Assembly (NCBI GenBank): GCA_051453625.1
Contig: JBOZIK010000001.1
Coordinates: 286,115,212-286,179,211 of the forward strand
Source: Welwitschia mirabilis
Lineage: Eukaryota; Gnetophyta; Gnetopsida; Welwitschiales
Length of the DNA stretch: 64,000 nt
Reading direction: 5' to 3'
Below, in pieces: positions 45,838 to 56,640 of the stretch. Both the position numbers and the translations under genes were made by a program. Positions within the stretch are counted from its first letter, which is position 1. Every line of letters starts with the position of its first letter. The notes under the pieces are model-generated. The model searched no databases. It worked only from the letters and a program-made list of their open reading frames with translations, and had not been told where the DNA came from.

Positions 45838-48190
45838 ATGCTACACTTGCCACTTGGAGATAAATCTATTGAGAATACCAATAAGAAAGAATATACAAAT
45901 TTAAGTTTAAGTCTTTTAAGAAGGATGGCAGTGCAAGGTAGGATTCTAATAAATAAGGATTTAGAACCTAAGTTATTTATTATTTTAAGAACTATGGTTA
46001 ATAATTTTGTATTAATCCTACATAAACAAAAAGGTATCACATTACTTAGCTTATATTTGATTGAAGTTTTAAAGAATAGGACAAATTAGATAAATGTTAA
46101 TATTGTATAAGGAATCTATTCAGGTTTGGTTAAACATATTTTAAAAATCAAGAAAGTTCTATTATAACCAAATTATTCTAGTTAGAAAAAATAATTCAGA
46201 GTCTATTTAAAGTAAAAGAGTTAAGTCTTTTGAAAACCATAGGAAAAAGAAGTTCTACACAAGGAACTTTTCAACTAAAACTAGGATAATCCTCTTCTAC
46301 TTCTTAGAGTCTTCCTTTACTATTGCCTATCCGAAGCATGGTCCAACACCTAATACAAGTCTCTCTTCATGAACTCCTACCCTCCCATCCACTGTAGTCT
46401 GATTAATTTTCTAAAGCATTAGAAAAAGATAAGATCAATAGTCTTTGTAGTGCTTTAAACTCAATTAAAGATGAAATTCAAACCTATCTCAATAGAAAAG
46501 ACAAAGTATTAGCATTGCAAAATCAAGTTGGTGATTTAAAAATTTAAAGTAAATTTTTGAAATAGAAATTAGATCAAGAGAAAGAAAATATTAAAAGGTT
46601 ATAATAGAAAATCATCAAAAAGGAGGAAAATATTCAGCTCTCTGAAGCCTATAAGAACATGAGTAGGAAATTAAAGAGAGCTTATGAATGAATTGCTAAA
46701 TTGAAGACCAATAAAGAAGATAAGAGAGAATTAGATAATTTTCTAAGAGAAATACCAGATATCTTAGTATTATTATTGTAGAATTTAACTTCAAGTAAGA
46801 AATATGATGCTGAATACATAGAGCATCAACAAAAATTCATTACATTTATGCATTATGAAGGATCTTTGCCCTTAAACAGGAAATATTCACATAAAATCTA
46901 TGCAGATTTAAGGGGTATGAATGAAACGTTTATGAAGATTCATGCAGAGGTCTAAGAATATAGACACAAATGGATTAAAGCCTAAAATTCACTTGGATAC
47001 TATAATTCCATTTTGGGAGCAAACAAGAGAGTCATAGATCAGATGATAAAAGAAAATAAGGCTCTCAAGAGTTAGATGAAAGAAGCATGCTCTTTTAGTC
47101 AATTTCATTGAAATATAACCATTGAGCATATGTATTCAAAAATAAAAGAGGATATTAGAAGAGTAGTGAGTTCAATACAAAGTATTTCTTCAACCTCGTC
47201 AACTTTGACTAATGAGATTGAAAATAAACTAAAGCTAAGTATTGCAAATGCTTTGAAGGAATCTCATGTAGAGTTAAACGAGAATAATAAGGTAATATGT
47301 TTGGAATCCACCTAACTTATTATTCAAAACTTAAAAAGAGAAAATATGAGATTATTACATGAACTTCACTTAATAATAGTTAAGTTGAATAAGAGAATTA
47401 ATTTTGGACATGAAGAATTGGTAGTTCCATGAAGCCTTGACTACTATCCTTAGAAGCTATATGATTTTATTAATAGATTTAAAGAACAATGATAAAGTAT
47501 CATTTATAAGACATTTGGGAGATGGTTGAAGTTGAACAGAATTTTTAATAATTTTAAAAGAGAGATTAAATCCTTAAGGGTTAAAATTATATAAAAAATG
47601 ATGAATTTTTTATTAAAGAATTTAAAAATTTTCTAAATGATATAGCCATAAAATTTTATAGAATAATATAAGAATGAAAAATAGATAAATTTTTTTTTGC
47701 AATGTCCTCTTAGGATTTTTAATAGTTATATTCCTTTAGAGATAGAATTATGAAAAATATAACCATGCTGAGAGGTACTTTTGCAAACATTTTTTTAAAA
47801 TTGAAAAATAAGGATTCATAAAAAATGTAAATAGTCTTGATAGGATAAACCTTAGGAGAAGGACTTCAAGTTGAGATAACTTTAAAACCCAAGCAAGTAC
47901 CTTAAAGTCCCAAAACAAAAATTCCTCTAGCTCTTAAAAGAAAGAGAGAAGAACCAAAATAGTCAAGGGCTTCTTCAAGAGGGATAGGTAGAGGCAAAAA
48001 GATAGTTATTATAGAATCAAAAAATATAGAAACTATAGATTTGAATGATCCTATTCTATAGGAAGAACAAAGAAAAATTCCAATTACCCTAGAATAGGAA
48101 AAACAATAAGTCTAATTAGCCAAGAAATTATAAGAATCAAAGTATAATAAAAAGCATCCTTTTATTTTCAAAAGAAGAAAGGAAAAATGA
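45838..48190 (+). pseudogene. Element E second ORF: coiled-coil protein with basic tail, unknown function
   Basis: An ORF relic of about 2.35 kb between pol and the 3' LTR. The ATG at 45838 opens an 83-codon stretch with L-L-R-R-M and L-I-N-K-D-L-E-P-K-L. It ends G-I-T-L-L-S-L-Y-L-I-E, loosely like the plant transposon-protein domain. From about 46400 to 47440 a single frame is kept, broken only by scattered stops. It is strongly helical, with I-K-D-E-I-Q-T-Y-L, L-D-Q-E-K-E-N-I-K and A-E-Y-I-E-H-Q-Q-K-F. I-K-E-D-I-R-R-V-V-S-S-I lies in the open 47130-47315 part. The end, 47900-48190, is basic with P-L-A-L-K-R-K-R-E-E-P, nuclear-signal-like, and F-K-R-R-K-E-K. Function unknown. Confidence 0.65.
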
Positions 48191-48260
48191 TAAAGCCTCT
48201 CTTTTTCTTTTTTTTGTAAATTTTGTATATATTTGTTAAGGGAGTAACAAAATATTAAGC

Positions 48261-48270
48261 TTGAGGGAAC
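48261..48270 (+). promoter_or_regulatory. Polypurine tract of element E
   Basis: TTGAGGGAAC abuts the TG start of the 3' LTR, the position where plus-strand synthesis is primed. Confidence 0.5.
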
Positions 48271-48405
48271 TGATGTGAACTAATAATGATGTAAATTTTG
48301 ATTATTAATGAAATGTTTTTAGATGATATTCGATATCTCTATTTAACATTTAAGTTAATATACTAGTCAGTTAGTAGATTGGTTAGTTAATATGTTAGTA
48401 GGTTA

Positions 48406-48446
<41 letters not shown>

Positions 48447-49230
48447 TGTTATAGGCACAAAATACCATTTGGCATGAGGATGAAGAATAAGGTAAAGTTA
48501 GTAAAAATATAGTAACAACTTTAATCAAAAACCTATTCTTTAGGAGTAAAGAAAGGAATTAGTAAAACAAAAAGGGCTAAAGGGTATAAGGATGGAATCA
48601 CCACAAAGAAGAGTGATCTTTTGGCGAAAAGGATCTAGAAATAGAACTAAGCAAAGGATTAAAGGAAACCTCTAGCTAGCCTTCAAAGGATATAATAGCA
48701 TCTCGAATGTTCGAGTTTTGCCTACAAAGGAAACACAAACTTATCAATACATTTTTTGTATAATATTTTAGTATTTTAAAATAAAGCTAAAAAGCTAATA
48801 TTTTTGAATACCATTGTGAACATGTCTTATTACTTGAAAAAGTAATATTTTCTTTTATTTGCTACTATTTTTATAGCTAAAAATAAATTTGAATAATTAG
48901 CAATACTTAGAAATAAGTATTTTTTAGCATTTTATCAAAATTTCTATTACTTTTTGTATTTTCTTCATTTCCCCTAATGTAATATATGTATGGAGAAAAT
49001 AAATAAATTATCAACCTAACTAGTTCAAGTAACTTCATCATGAGTTTGTCTTGATGATGCATTTTGAAATAAATGGTTGAAGTGTAGGTCTCAAATAGGT
49101 CTTTAGTAAATCTCTAATTTGTATTTAATGGTTTAAGATTATTTTAGATTAATAACATCATATTTTTCTACATTTTTCAGTATAGTTCTTAATATTTTCT
49201 ACACTCATTTTATAACATAAGCTTTCATCA
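48271..49230 (+). repeat. Element E 3' LTR (960 bp)
   Basis: Begins TGATGTGAAC after the purine tract and ends TTTCATCA before the target duplication, so it has canonical TG...CA ends. Its first 380 bp match 36310-36690. The remaining 580 bp have no counterpart at the 5' end. AATGTAATATATG near 48977 may be a polyadenylation region. Confidence 0.8.
48411..48442 (+). repeat. (TA)16 microsatellite in the 3' LTR
   Basis: Thirty-two bases of alternating TA. The equivalent place in the 5' LTR (about 36467-36479) is a GT repeat. Confidence 0.95.
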
Positions 49231-49680
49231 CTACCCCATGAATATTTTAGTATTTGAGATAGAAGACAAATTAAATGTAGTACTCCTTATCTTAGAAAGA
49301 CTATTTCTAACCACTTTTAATGCTCTAATAAATTATAAAAATGGATTGGTAAAGATGTTATTTCAAAATATGAATAAAATGCTACAAGCCTTTAATGCAC
49401 TAAAAAAGAACCTCATGGATGACTTAAAAAATGTAGGTCTAATTAAGTCTAAATAAAATAAAAAATATAAATTTTTCTTTCTTCATTAATAATTAAATAA
49501 GAGTAAAGCCTATGAAAATAAAAAAGATAAAAAAATCCAAGTCTACCCTAATAAGCACATCCTTAAAAAACCTTTAAAACTAATGAATTAGTCTTATTAC
49601 CTATTTTAAAACTTCATAAAGCTTTGGTGCATTTGTATCTAAATAACTTATACCTTTTTAATGATAGAAGTATTTTTTAA
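49231..49680 (+). pseudogene. Element D protease, right part, after the nested element
   Basis: Starts with the right target duplication CTACC (49231-49235). The open stretch 49238-49456 begins M-N-I-L-V-F-E-I-E. It continues I-L-E-R-L-F-L-T-T-F-N-A-L-I-N and M-L-F-Q-N-M. This is the second half of the plant gypsy protease region ('P.DFIVLD....PVILGRPFLATA.ALI....G...L.FGN'). It joins exactly where 36304 left off. N-E, L-V-L-L-P-I-L-K-L-H-K-A-L then follows near 49590-49640, like '.ELKPLP..LKYAFL'. No RT of element D could be found further right, so D is cut short. Confidence 0.8.
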
Positions 49681-51240
49681 TAAACCCTAAAATTCTTATC
49701 AAGTAAGTATTAATAGTTACAATTTTTATCTTTTTAGATATATAATAATGCACTTAGAATTATTTATGTGCTTCTAAGAAGATAAGAACATGAAAGGTTT
49801 GATGAGAATAAAATGATGTATTTTCATTCACTTTGAGGTTATTCATGGTGATCCTAGTGAGGAGGGAAACAATTTAGGTAAAAATGTAGAGCATGAAAGA
49901 TTAGTTCATCCTATTAAACCTAGAGATGACTCCTAATCCCTTTTCTATTATCATATTTCATCTACTTTGTGATGTGATAATTCCAATTCATTTTTAAATT
50001 AAATGCATGACATCAAAGCATATTAAGTCTTATGATAACATTAGTATAAAAAATTTACATTTTAGAGCTCTAATTTAGTTTTCATAGCCATTTTTTAGTC
50101 AAATGTAATATTTTCATATAGTATAAGTCTTGAGAAATGTAATCAAGATAAAATACAATTTTATATTTCTGGTGATTACTAGTGTAACTAGCTATGGTTT
50201 TGCAGCATCATTTTCAAGTGTATTTTGATACTAGCATCATGTAACTATTCACATTTCATAAATAAGAAACACATGATGAAAATTAAAATTTTTTCCACTT
50301 ACCTCATTTAAAACTGATCCAAATGCATATTTATATATATCCCCATTAATGTAAACCATATCCAAGCAACATCCAAGACATATTCAAGCTAATTACATTC
50401 TATAAAACTTATTTTATGGCATTTTTTGCTTTTCAAGGAATATTTGGCCAACATTTTTATTTCATTTCTTTTCTTCTAAGTTGATCTTTTATCCATATTA
50501 TATTTGAAAGCATTCTATTTTTCATTCTCATTCATTATAGTAACATATATTCATTCTCTTCCACTTATGATTCAGTATTAATCCACATATGCCCTATTGT
50601 CATTTATTGGCATTACAAATTAATAAAATGCACATAAATGGAAGTGTAGAAGAGGAAATTGTATATAAAACTAATAAGTGTTTGTCTCCAATATTTTTTA
50701 ATGCCTATATGCATGTGATTTATTCATTTTTTTTCATGCATTTATTTTAATTCAATTTGACTTCTTATGGCATGTTGCATATTTAATGATAATAGAATTA
50801 TTATACATCTAGTACTTATCATTAAATTCTTTTATGTCAAGATAAGCATGGATTTTATCTCTCTTCTCTCTTATTTTTTCCATTATTCTTATTTCCTCTA
50901 ATACCATTTTCTCATAATTATATATTTATTCTAGAGAATTAAATGATGAACTCTTGTACTCATCTTTATAATAGCATAAACATAGCATTCACATACCTAA
51001 TTAACTTAGTTATGAAATAGAAAATATTTATTTTCATGTAAGTTGTTTTTTATATCTTTCTCTTTTCTTAAAATAAAGTAAAAGTAATGTATTCCATTCT
51101 TTAATGATTTTAATTACTCTAAAATTTTGTTGATAGATTTCTTTATTTATTTAAAAACATTAATGCTCAATAAGATAAAATTCAAATTAGGCCTCTAAAA
51201 TCCCTTTTTTTGCAATTTACAATTAAAGTTACAAGTTTTC
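49681..51240. other. Unassigned DNA right of element D
   Basis: RT, RNase H and integrase of D would be expected here but none is readable. Poly-T and AT-rich blocks only. Confidence 0.55.
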
Positions 51241-51249
51241 TTAGAATTT

Positions 51250-52356
51250 TTTGAAGGATGGAGAACCCTAGAGTAAGAGGAGTGAATAAGATTTAAAAGT
51301 AAACAAATATATTTAAAAAATTATCTCCATGCAAAAAAAAAACTAAAATATTTGTACAAATGAAACCTAAATCTATTCTAAAAATAAAGAATAGAAAGCA
51401 TAAAAATATCGATGAAAATGCACACTCGATTTTATAGTGGTTCAGGAAAACCCCTTACTCCTCTCTTGGTAATAAGATTTTACCCAAGCCTAATCTGAAT
51501 CATCATTAATCTCTTTATAGGTATTTCAGGTTTACCTATAACCTTTATATTTGAACTTTTTTGAGGCTTAGTCTTAACCTTTAGTAAAAATGTGAGGTGA
51601 TAATGGTATGTTGTAATGCACATATTCCACTAGATCTCTAGCTCAAGAATAATATTTCTATACTATTTGAGAAGATAGTACAATTCACAAATGTATAGTA
51701 TAACTGATTTGACCAAGTATAAAATGATAAAAAAAATCCTAGTTCATCTTTGATCCAGTAGAGTATGTACTAGTGAGTTCTATAATAATTTTACAATGAC
51801 ACAAAAAGTGATGCAGTGATTTTGACTACTGATAAATATATAAAAGAAGCTTTTTAGGGTTTTTACAAGTGAAAACACTCTTCAACGGATAAAATTATAG
51901 GTGCTTAATGGCTAGAAAACTCCCATTTCCATCATGACTAGTTGATCCCTCAAAATGTCTAGTTGACCCCATCTAATGCTGTTACTGAAGTTAGTTACCC
52001 TCATGATATTACAGTTAACCCTTATTTCTTATGACTCCATATCTGGTTGACTCCTCAAGGTCTAGTTAATCGTAGGTTTGGTCTCCTACGTAGTCTTCTA
52101 CTCAATCTCATATCCAAGAAAAATTGCAATACTATTTTGTGATCTAGATCTAGTTAATCCCATGAAGGTCTGGTCAATCACTTGTTGACAAAGAATGAAA
52201 ACATATCACTCTAGGTCTAGTTGACCCCTTTGGAATTTGGTCAACCCCTTGATGATTAGCTAAGAAAGATTTAATGCTCAAGTCCAGTTAACTCCTCAGT
52301 AATCTAGTTAACCCCTTGCTAATTGAATGTAATAGATTTGATGCTCAAGTCTAGTT
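51250..52356 (-). repeat. LTR-like end of the minus-strand copia element
   Basis: 51250-51300 has AACCCTAGAGTAAGAGGAGT and GAATAAG, the 'CCTAGAGGGGGGTGAATAGG' type phrase frequent beside plant copia LTRs. CACTCGATTTTATAGTGGTT at about 51423 resembles the 'ACACGATTTACGTGGTTCGG' phrase common in such LTRs. From 51930 to 52356 the motif CTAGTTGACCCC/TGGTCAACCCC recurs many times. The segment lies where the 3' LTR of the minus-strand copia element should be and is cut by a gap. Confidence 0.5.
51935..52356. repeat. GTTGACCCC-type degenerate repeat cluster
   Basis: At least nine variants of C-TAGTTGACCCC or TGGTCAACCCC occur, alternating with 20-40 bp spacers and continuing into the gap. Examples start near 51937, 51958, 52200, 52232 and 52285. 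Similar variants recur at 54380-54510. Original units may have held GTCGAC, now lost through CpG decay. Confidence 0.65.
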
Positions 52357-52574
52357 ANNNNNNNNNNNNNNNNNNNNNNNNNNNNNNNNNNNNNNNNNNN
52401 NNNNNNNNNNNNNNNNNNNNNNNNNNNNNNNNNNNNNNNNNNNNNNNNNNNNNNNNNNNNNNNNNNNNNNNNNNNNNNNNNNNNNNNNNNNNNNNNNNNN
52501 NNNNNNNNNNNNNNNNNNNNNNNNNNNNNNNNNNNNNNNNNNNNNNNNNNNNNNNNNNNNNNNNNNNNNNNNNN
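52357..52574. other. Assembly gap (218 N)
   Basis: Run of N inside the repeat cluster, which probably caused the assembly break. Confidence 0.99.
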
Positions 52575-52995
52575 ATTAACTAAACAATCTTCTCCTTTGA
52601 TGTTAATGATAAAATATACTTAGATGAAAATCTTAATTTTGAAAAAACTCCTCCTTAGATAATGCCCATTAAATTTGCAAAGTAATATTGAGCATTTATA
52701 CCTCATGATACATTTATAAAGGAATTCCAACATGTGCAGTAATTAGAACAATTTGTAGTATAGCATATGAAACACGTAAAATCTATGATATATGTAACAA
52801 AAACTTTGATCAAGAGAGATTTAATAGTTATTAAGATGTAACCAAAAATTATGATTCATAATAAATTAAATGTGCATCAAATGTAATATAAAAGTAATAA
52901 AAAATGCATTTCTATTACTTAAATATGAAGCAGTACAAATAGGTTCATTAAGAGTAATTACATCTGATAAAAACTAAGAAGTACCACTGAAAATG
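52575..52995. other. Unassigned DNA between LTR-like end and envelope-like ORF
   Basis: No motif recognised. It would be 3' untranslated sequence of the minus-strand copia element. Confidence 0.5.
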
Positions 52996-54089
52996 CTAAA
53001 AGAGACTGATATCAAATGGTAAAAATTTAAAAATACAACTAATTATTTTTCCCTCTTTTGACATCAATGATAAAAGAGAGCATAAAAACAAGCATAACAA
53101 CACAAGAAGCATAACAAAAAAGAGAAGATCAATCAGATATTTGGCTTTCTCCTTTAATTCTTCTTCAAAATCTTCTTCTTCTTCTACCACTTCTTCTTTG
53201 ACTACCTTTTGCACTAAGCTTTTAACTCCCTTAGAAGTATCAATAATCTCATATCCTATCATGATTAAAGATTCTTTTATGTAATTGGTACAAGAGTCTA
53301 TTCTTCTTAGGTATCAAAGAGTCTTTTCTAATGAGGCTTACTTGGGAGAAGAAGATTTAAAGGATTTCTTAGAACCTATAAAGATATGCATGTGAGATAA
53401 CATCACAAACCTAATAGCTGATATGGAATTAAGGGTTTCTAACTTTAGGTAAAATTGGATTTTGTAGTAGTGACAAATGTTGGTAATCAACACTAAATAG
53501 GGAAGAGCCCTAGTCTTATGATACTCTGATCAGAAGACCATATTTTTTAATAATATGGTATGAGAATTAATTGAATGTCTAGTTTCTACCAAATAAATCA
53601 AATAGACCTTATAGTTAAAGGTCTCATCATAATAACCTACTGAAAGTAAGAAATTATAAGTAAAAACTAAATGCAAGAAATAGTACTTTAGAGTAAGGAG
53701 AGAAGTAGAGATGGTGATTTTCCACCTATGAAACCACAAAGTTCTATTTTTTCCTCTATCTTATCCTTCAAGAAATCATGAAGGGGCTAAAAATCATCAT
53801 AATATCCTCTAAAAAGATTTGTAATAGCAATAATAAGGTTTGTAGTAACTCTTATCTTCTTTCCCAAAACAAGGATTTTTAGGGTATTATTATTGACATC
53901 AGAAGAGGCATTGTAGTAGAAGATCCTAGTAAGAAAAGGATAGGCAAGTCCTTACACATCAAGAAAATAGGAAAGATTAAGATCTTGCAAAAGCCTTACC
54001 ACATCATAAAGTTCTCTAAACTCTTCTGAAGTAATAAGTTGCTCTTGACACACACATTTCTTTTTAAACTTGTTAGCAAACTTGTCCAT
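52996..54089 (-). pseudogene. Envelope-like third ORF of a Ty1/copia (Sirevirus-like) element
   Basis: Minus-strand ORF relic downstream of RNase H, where Sirevirus-type copia elements keep their envelope-like gene. ATG at 54089. The first frame reads D-K-F-A-N-K-F-K-K, then E-E-F-R-E-L-Y-D-V-V-R-L-L, A-Y-P-F-L-T-R-I-F-Y-Y-N-A and I-R-V-T-T-N-L-I-I. After a frame slip come Y-K-V-Y-L-I-Y-L-V, H-T-I-L-L-K-N-M and A-L-P-Y-L-V-L-I-T. This is the plant pattern 'Y..FL.R.FY.N....G..I..T...I' then 'LPYGMLLT'. The last 88 codons (53262-52996) are open, with a Glu-rich stretch and a hydrophobic membrane-like segment L-L-F-F-V-M-L-L-V-L-L-C-L-F-L-C. Function of these plant ORFs is unproven. Confidence 0.65.
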
Positions 54090-54539
54090 AGATTACTTAG
54101 AAATTTCAGAGTATAAATATCCTAGTTATTTGCTTATTGACTCCTCTTATCATGTTTTAGAAGGGCCCTCAACCATTGCAACCATGTATCAAGATCTTAA
54201 AGATAAGAAAACATAAAAGAAAAAGCTAGATCTGAAAGAGATAGGTGGCTAGAAGAGAATGAAAAGGATTTGGGATCCACTAAGTTTTATAAGAAAGGGT
54301 GATTAAGTTAAATTTTATGAAAAAATTATCTCCATTGCCTTTTCTATAATATTGTAACCTTATATGTCTAGCTAGCTAGTTTAAGATCCAATCAACCCAT
54401 TGAAATGTGGATCATAGTACTTTAGGTCTGGACAACTAGGATTTTGGACTAGTTGATTAACCACATCGAGTTAATTGAATTCTAGATCTAATCGACTACC
54501 TTGCAAATAACTAAAGAATGGAGAGACAACCTTCAGTTC
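54090..54539 (-). other. Spacer between RNase H and envelope-like ORF
   Basis: Holds several GTTGACC-like variants (54380-54510) similar to the cluster at 51.9-52.3 kb. No ORF. Confidence 0.5.
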
Positions 54540-55041
54540 ATTATAAAGATGCAGAAAGTTATTAAATTTTAAGGGGTTTATAAAAATATTAGCAAGATAA
54601 TGATCTATACCAATAAAATTCATTAAAATATTGCCTTTTTTTCAATTTATCTCTAAGGAAATGATGTTTTAATTTAATATGTTTAGCCCTAGAATATTGA
54701 ATAGGTTTCAAAAAATATTAATTTTATTAGTGTTATTATATAAAATAGGAATCTATTTAAAAATTACATCAATATCCTTTAACATTTCCTTCATCCAAAG
54801 GATATGAGTACAAAAACTTCCTACTACTATATATTCTACTTCAGCTATTGAAAGGGATATTGAGTTTTACTTTTTACTAGCCCATATTACTAAGCATGAT
54901 TCTAATAAAAAATAATTATCATTTTTTCTCTTTCTATTATCTTTACACCTAATACAATCACTAAATCTTATAAGATCAAAAGATGTTTCTGTTAGATATT
55001 ATAACCCAAAGTCATATGTTCCTTTTATGTATCTTACTTTT
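54540..55041 (-). pseudogene. Ty1/copia RNase H relic
   Basis: Minus strand from 55041. R-Y-I-K-G-T-Y-D-F-G-L and F-S-D-C-I-R-C-K-D-N-R-K match 'RYLKGT...GL.Y' and 'FSDADWAGC.DDRKSTSG'. Next come S-C-L-V-I-W-A-S-K-K-*-N-S-I-S-L-S and A-E-V-E-Y-I-V-V-G-S. They are followed by I-L-W-M-K-E-M-L, the hallmark copia RNase H block, with the stop at the Gln of 'SKKQ'. Then I-P-I-L-Y-N-N-T ('CDNTSAI') and L-A-N-I-F-I-N-P-L ('LADIFTKPL'). The upstream RT is missing because a LINE abuts at 55042. Confidence 0.85.
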
Positions 55042-56640
55042 CTTTTTTTTTTTGAAAAACAAGATTATAGTATATTAAACTAGAAAATTTACATTGGAGG
55101 GGCTAAAATGCCCTAACTTGATGGAGGAATTAAACTATTTAGATAAAGGAAGAACATTCTGCTAAAAATTCAAAGATGAACTAAAAATAGAGTAAAAATG
55201 GAGGACAAGAAACTGACTATCTAGAAAATCATTTTGCATCAAACATTAGAACAAATTACTGACTAACAACCTATGGGTGAAAATGTCCTAAAATATTAAA
55301 ACTAATAAAAACTTAAATTAGGCTAGAGTAGTGACCTAAAGGAGGAAGGATTATTATCCTCTATTAAAAGGAAAAGGATTGTTGTGGTTATGTTCTAGTA
55401 AGAAATAGTCTATTTCATTAGACAACACCTTAAAGGCCTGATTTTCCTCTTTAAATTCTTCAGCACTTGCTTAATTTTTATTCGGATGTAATCCAAGAGC
55501 TTTTTTTCTATAATTAGACTTGATGGCTTGAGAAAAGGCTCTATGAAAGATTCCTAAGGTGATCAAGGGATATCTCTTTAGTCCATGAATTGTTGCAAGC
55601 ATGACCTCCCATTTTGTAGCATATATATCTATATCCATCTAGGGTTATGCTACATTTCTACTAAAGAGAAATCCATGGCTGAATTTTGGGTAGGAATGGG
55701 CTTTTTTCTAGTTGAGGGGAGGCCCGACCATGCTTTTCCTACTCTTGGGAGTCAATTGGTATATGCTCCTAAGCTGTCTCTTTAGCTATTTCTTAGGTTA
55801 TCTCCTAAATTTTTCCTCCTTCTAAGCTAGGAGTAAATTCGGATTTTTTGTTTGAGGGTCTGAGGATGGAGTTGCTCCTTATTAACTAGGACTACCCTAC
55901 ATAATGTTTCCCTTAGGTTAAAGGGTTCCTTTCATAGTGGCTCTTCTCTTAGATATTCTCCTTGGTGAGGTCTTTTGGGGGCATCACTACAAGTACAAAA
56001 AAGGGCCTTTCTTATCCTGATCTCATTGGTAGATTGCTAAAGTACTAGAATTAATCCATAATAATTCATTGAAAGGATAGAATAAAGGAAAAAGGTAAAT
56101 TTACCTAAAGCCTTAGGTCCAGGGCTTTGATAAATGTGAGATGAATTCTTGAGAGCTTAGAGTAGTAGTCAGAGTAAATGAAATATCGATCAACTAATTA
56201 TGTGCTTAAGCCTCATGGGGGTAGTAGTACCTTTCAACTAATGTATTCACTAGGAAACTTAGGGATACCACCAAGGAAGAAATAAAGCACCTCTTTCTAT
56301 TATCAGATTTTAAAAGAGATTCTTTATCTAGCTCCAGGAATTTCTAAAAGTTTAGAGATAGAGTCTTTAGTTTATTTGATAGGAATTATTCTAAATGTTA
56401 TGCACTCTCCTCTAAAATGTCTATAAAAATGGGTGATATCAGTCCTTAGATCTCTCATAATATTGTGAAGGAAAATTCCCCATCTCACAACCTACACTTT
56501 ATCCCATAAGTCTAGGCAACCTTTAAAAAGGCCAAGCTCAGATGGCTTGATGGTGGGTGTATCTTCCATTACAAATATAACTTAAGAGTAGTAACATTTA
56601 GTTCTTCTAGTAGTATTTAAAGGAAATGATAACACACCTG
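55042..56640 (-). mobile_element. 5'-truncated LINE (LINE-3) with J-domain-like C-terminus
   Basis: The 3' end is a poly-A tail on the minus strand, seen as an 11-T run at 55041-55054. It is inserted in copia RNase H sequence. Homology to LINE-1 (16930-18587) runs through the pre-J region, the J-like region and the 3' UTR. Matching blocks include the pair near 56560/17040 and the TAGGGCATTTTAGCCC-type phrase in the UTR. The 5' limit is where similarity ends. No target duplication was found, so the left side may be rearranged. Confidence 0.7.
55354..56620 (-). pseudogene. LINE-3 C-terminal reading region with J-domain-like end
   Basis: The J-like part, 55620 to 55354, is one frame of 88 codons with a single internal stop, at a likely Gln. 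It reads K-R-Y-P-L-I-T-L-G-I-F-H-R-A, then S-N-Y-R-K-K-A-L-G-L-H-P-N-K-N. E-E-F-K-E-E-N-Q-A-F-K-V-L-S-N-E follows. This aligns without gaps to DnaJ J-domains ('Y..LG......IK..YRK.AL..HPDKN...EEF..IN.A..VLSD'), again with HPN for HPD. Upstream is a basic Ser/Lys/Pro linker with S-K-R-R-A. Before that, around 56560-56330, come L-G-L-F-K-G and W-D-K-V, then S-I-S-K-L-L-E-I-P-G-A, equivalent to the LINE-1 region. The plus-strand 66-codon frame at 55585-55785 is a shadow. Confidence 0.7.

Larger units (their letters stand above)
36310..49230 (+). mobile_element. Element E: nested 12.9-kb Ty3/gypsy retrotransposon
   Basis: LTR-related ends, a 5-bp duplication (CTAGC/CTACC) and interruption of D's protease define the limits. 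Order: shortened 5' LTR, gag with CCHC, protease, RT, RNase H, integrase, about 3.5 kb that includes repeat R and other material, a second coiled-coil ORF, a purine-rich tract, and a 960-bp 3' LTR. The domain order protease-RT-RNaseH-integrase is that of Ty3/gypsy. No chromodomain was seen. The additional post-pol ORF points to the Tat/Athila side. All ORFs carry stops. Confidence 0.85.

Noticed and set aside
55585-55785. 66-codon plus-strand frame with normal-looking composition
   Set aside because: It overlaps the antisense strand of the LINE-3 region, whose minus-strand J-like frame is shared with LINE-1.
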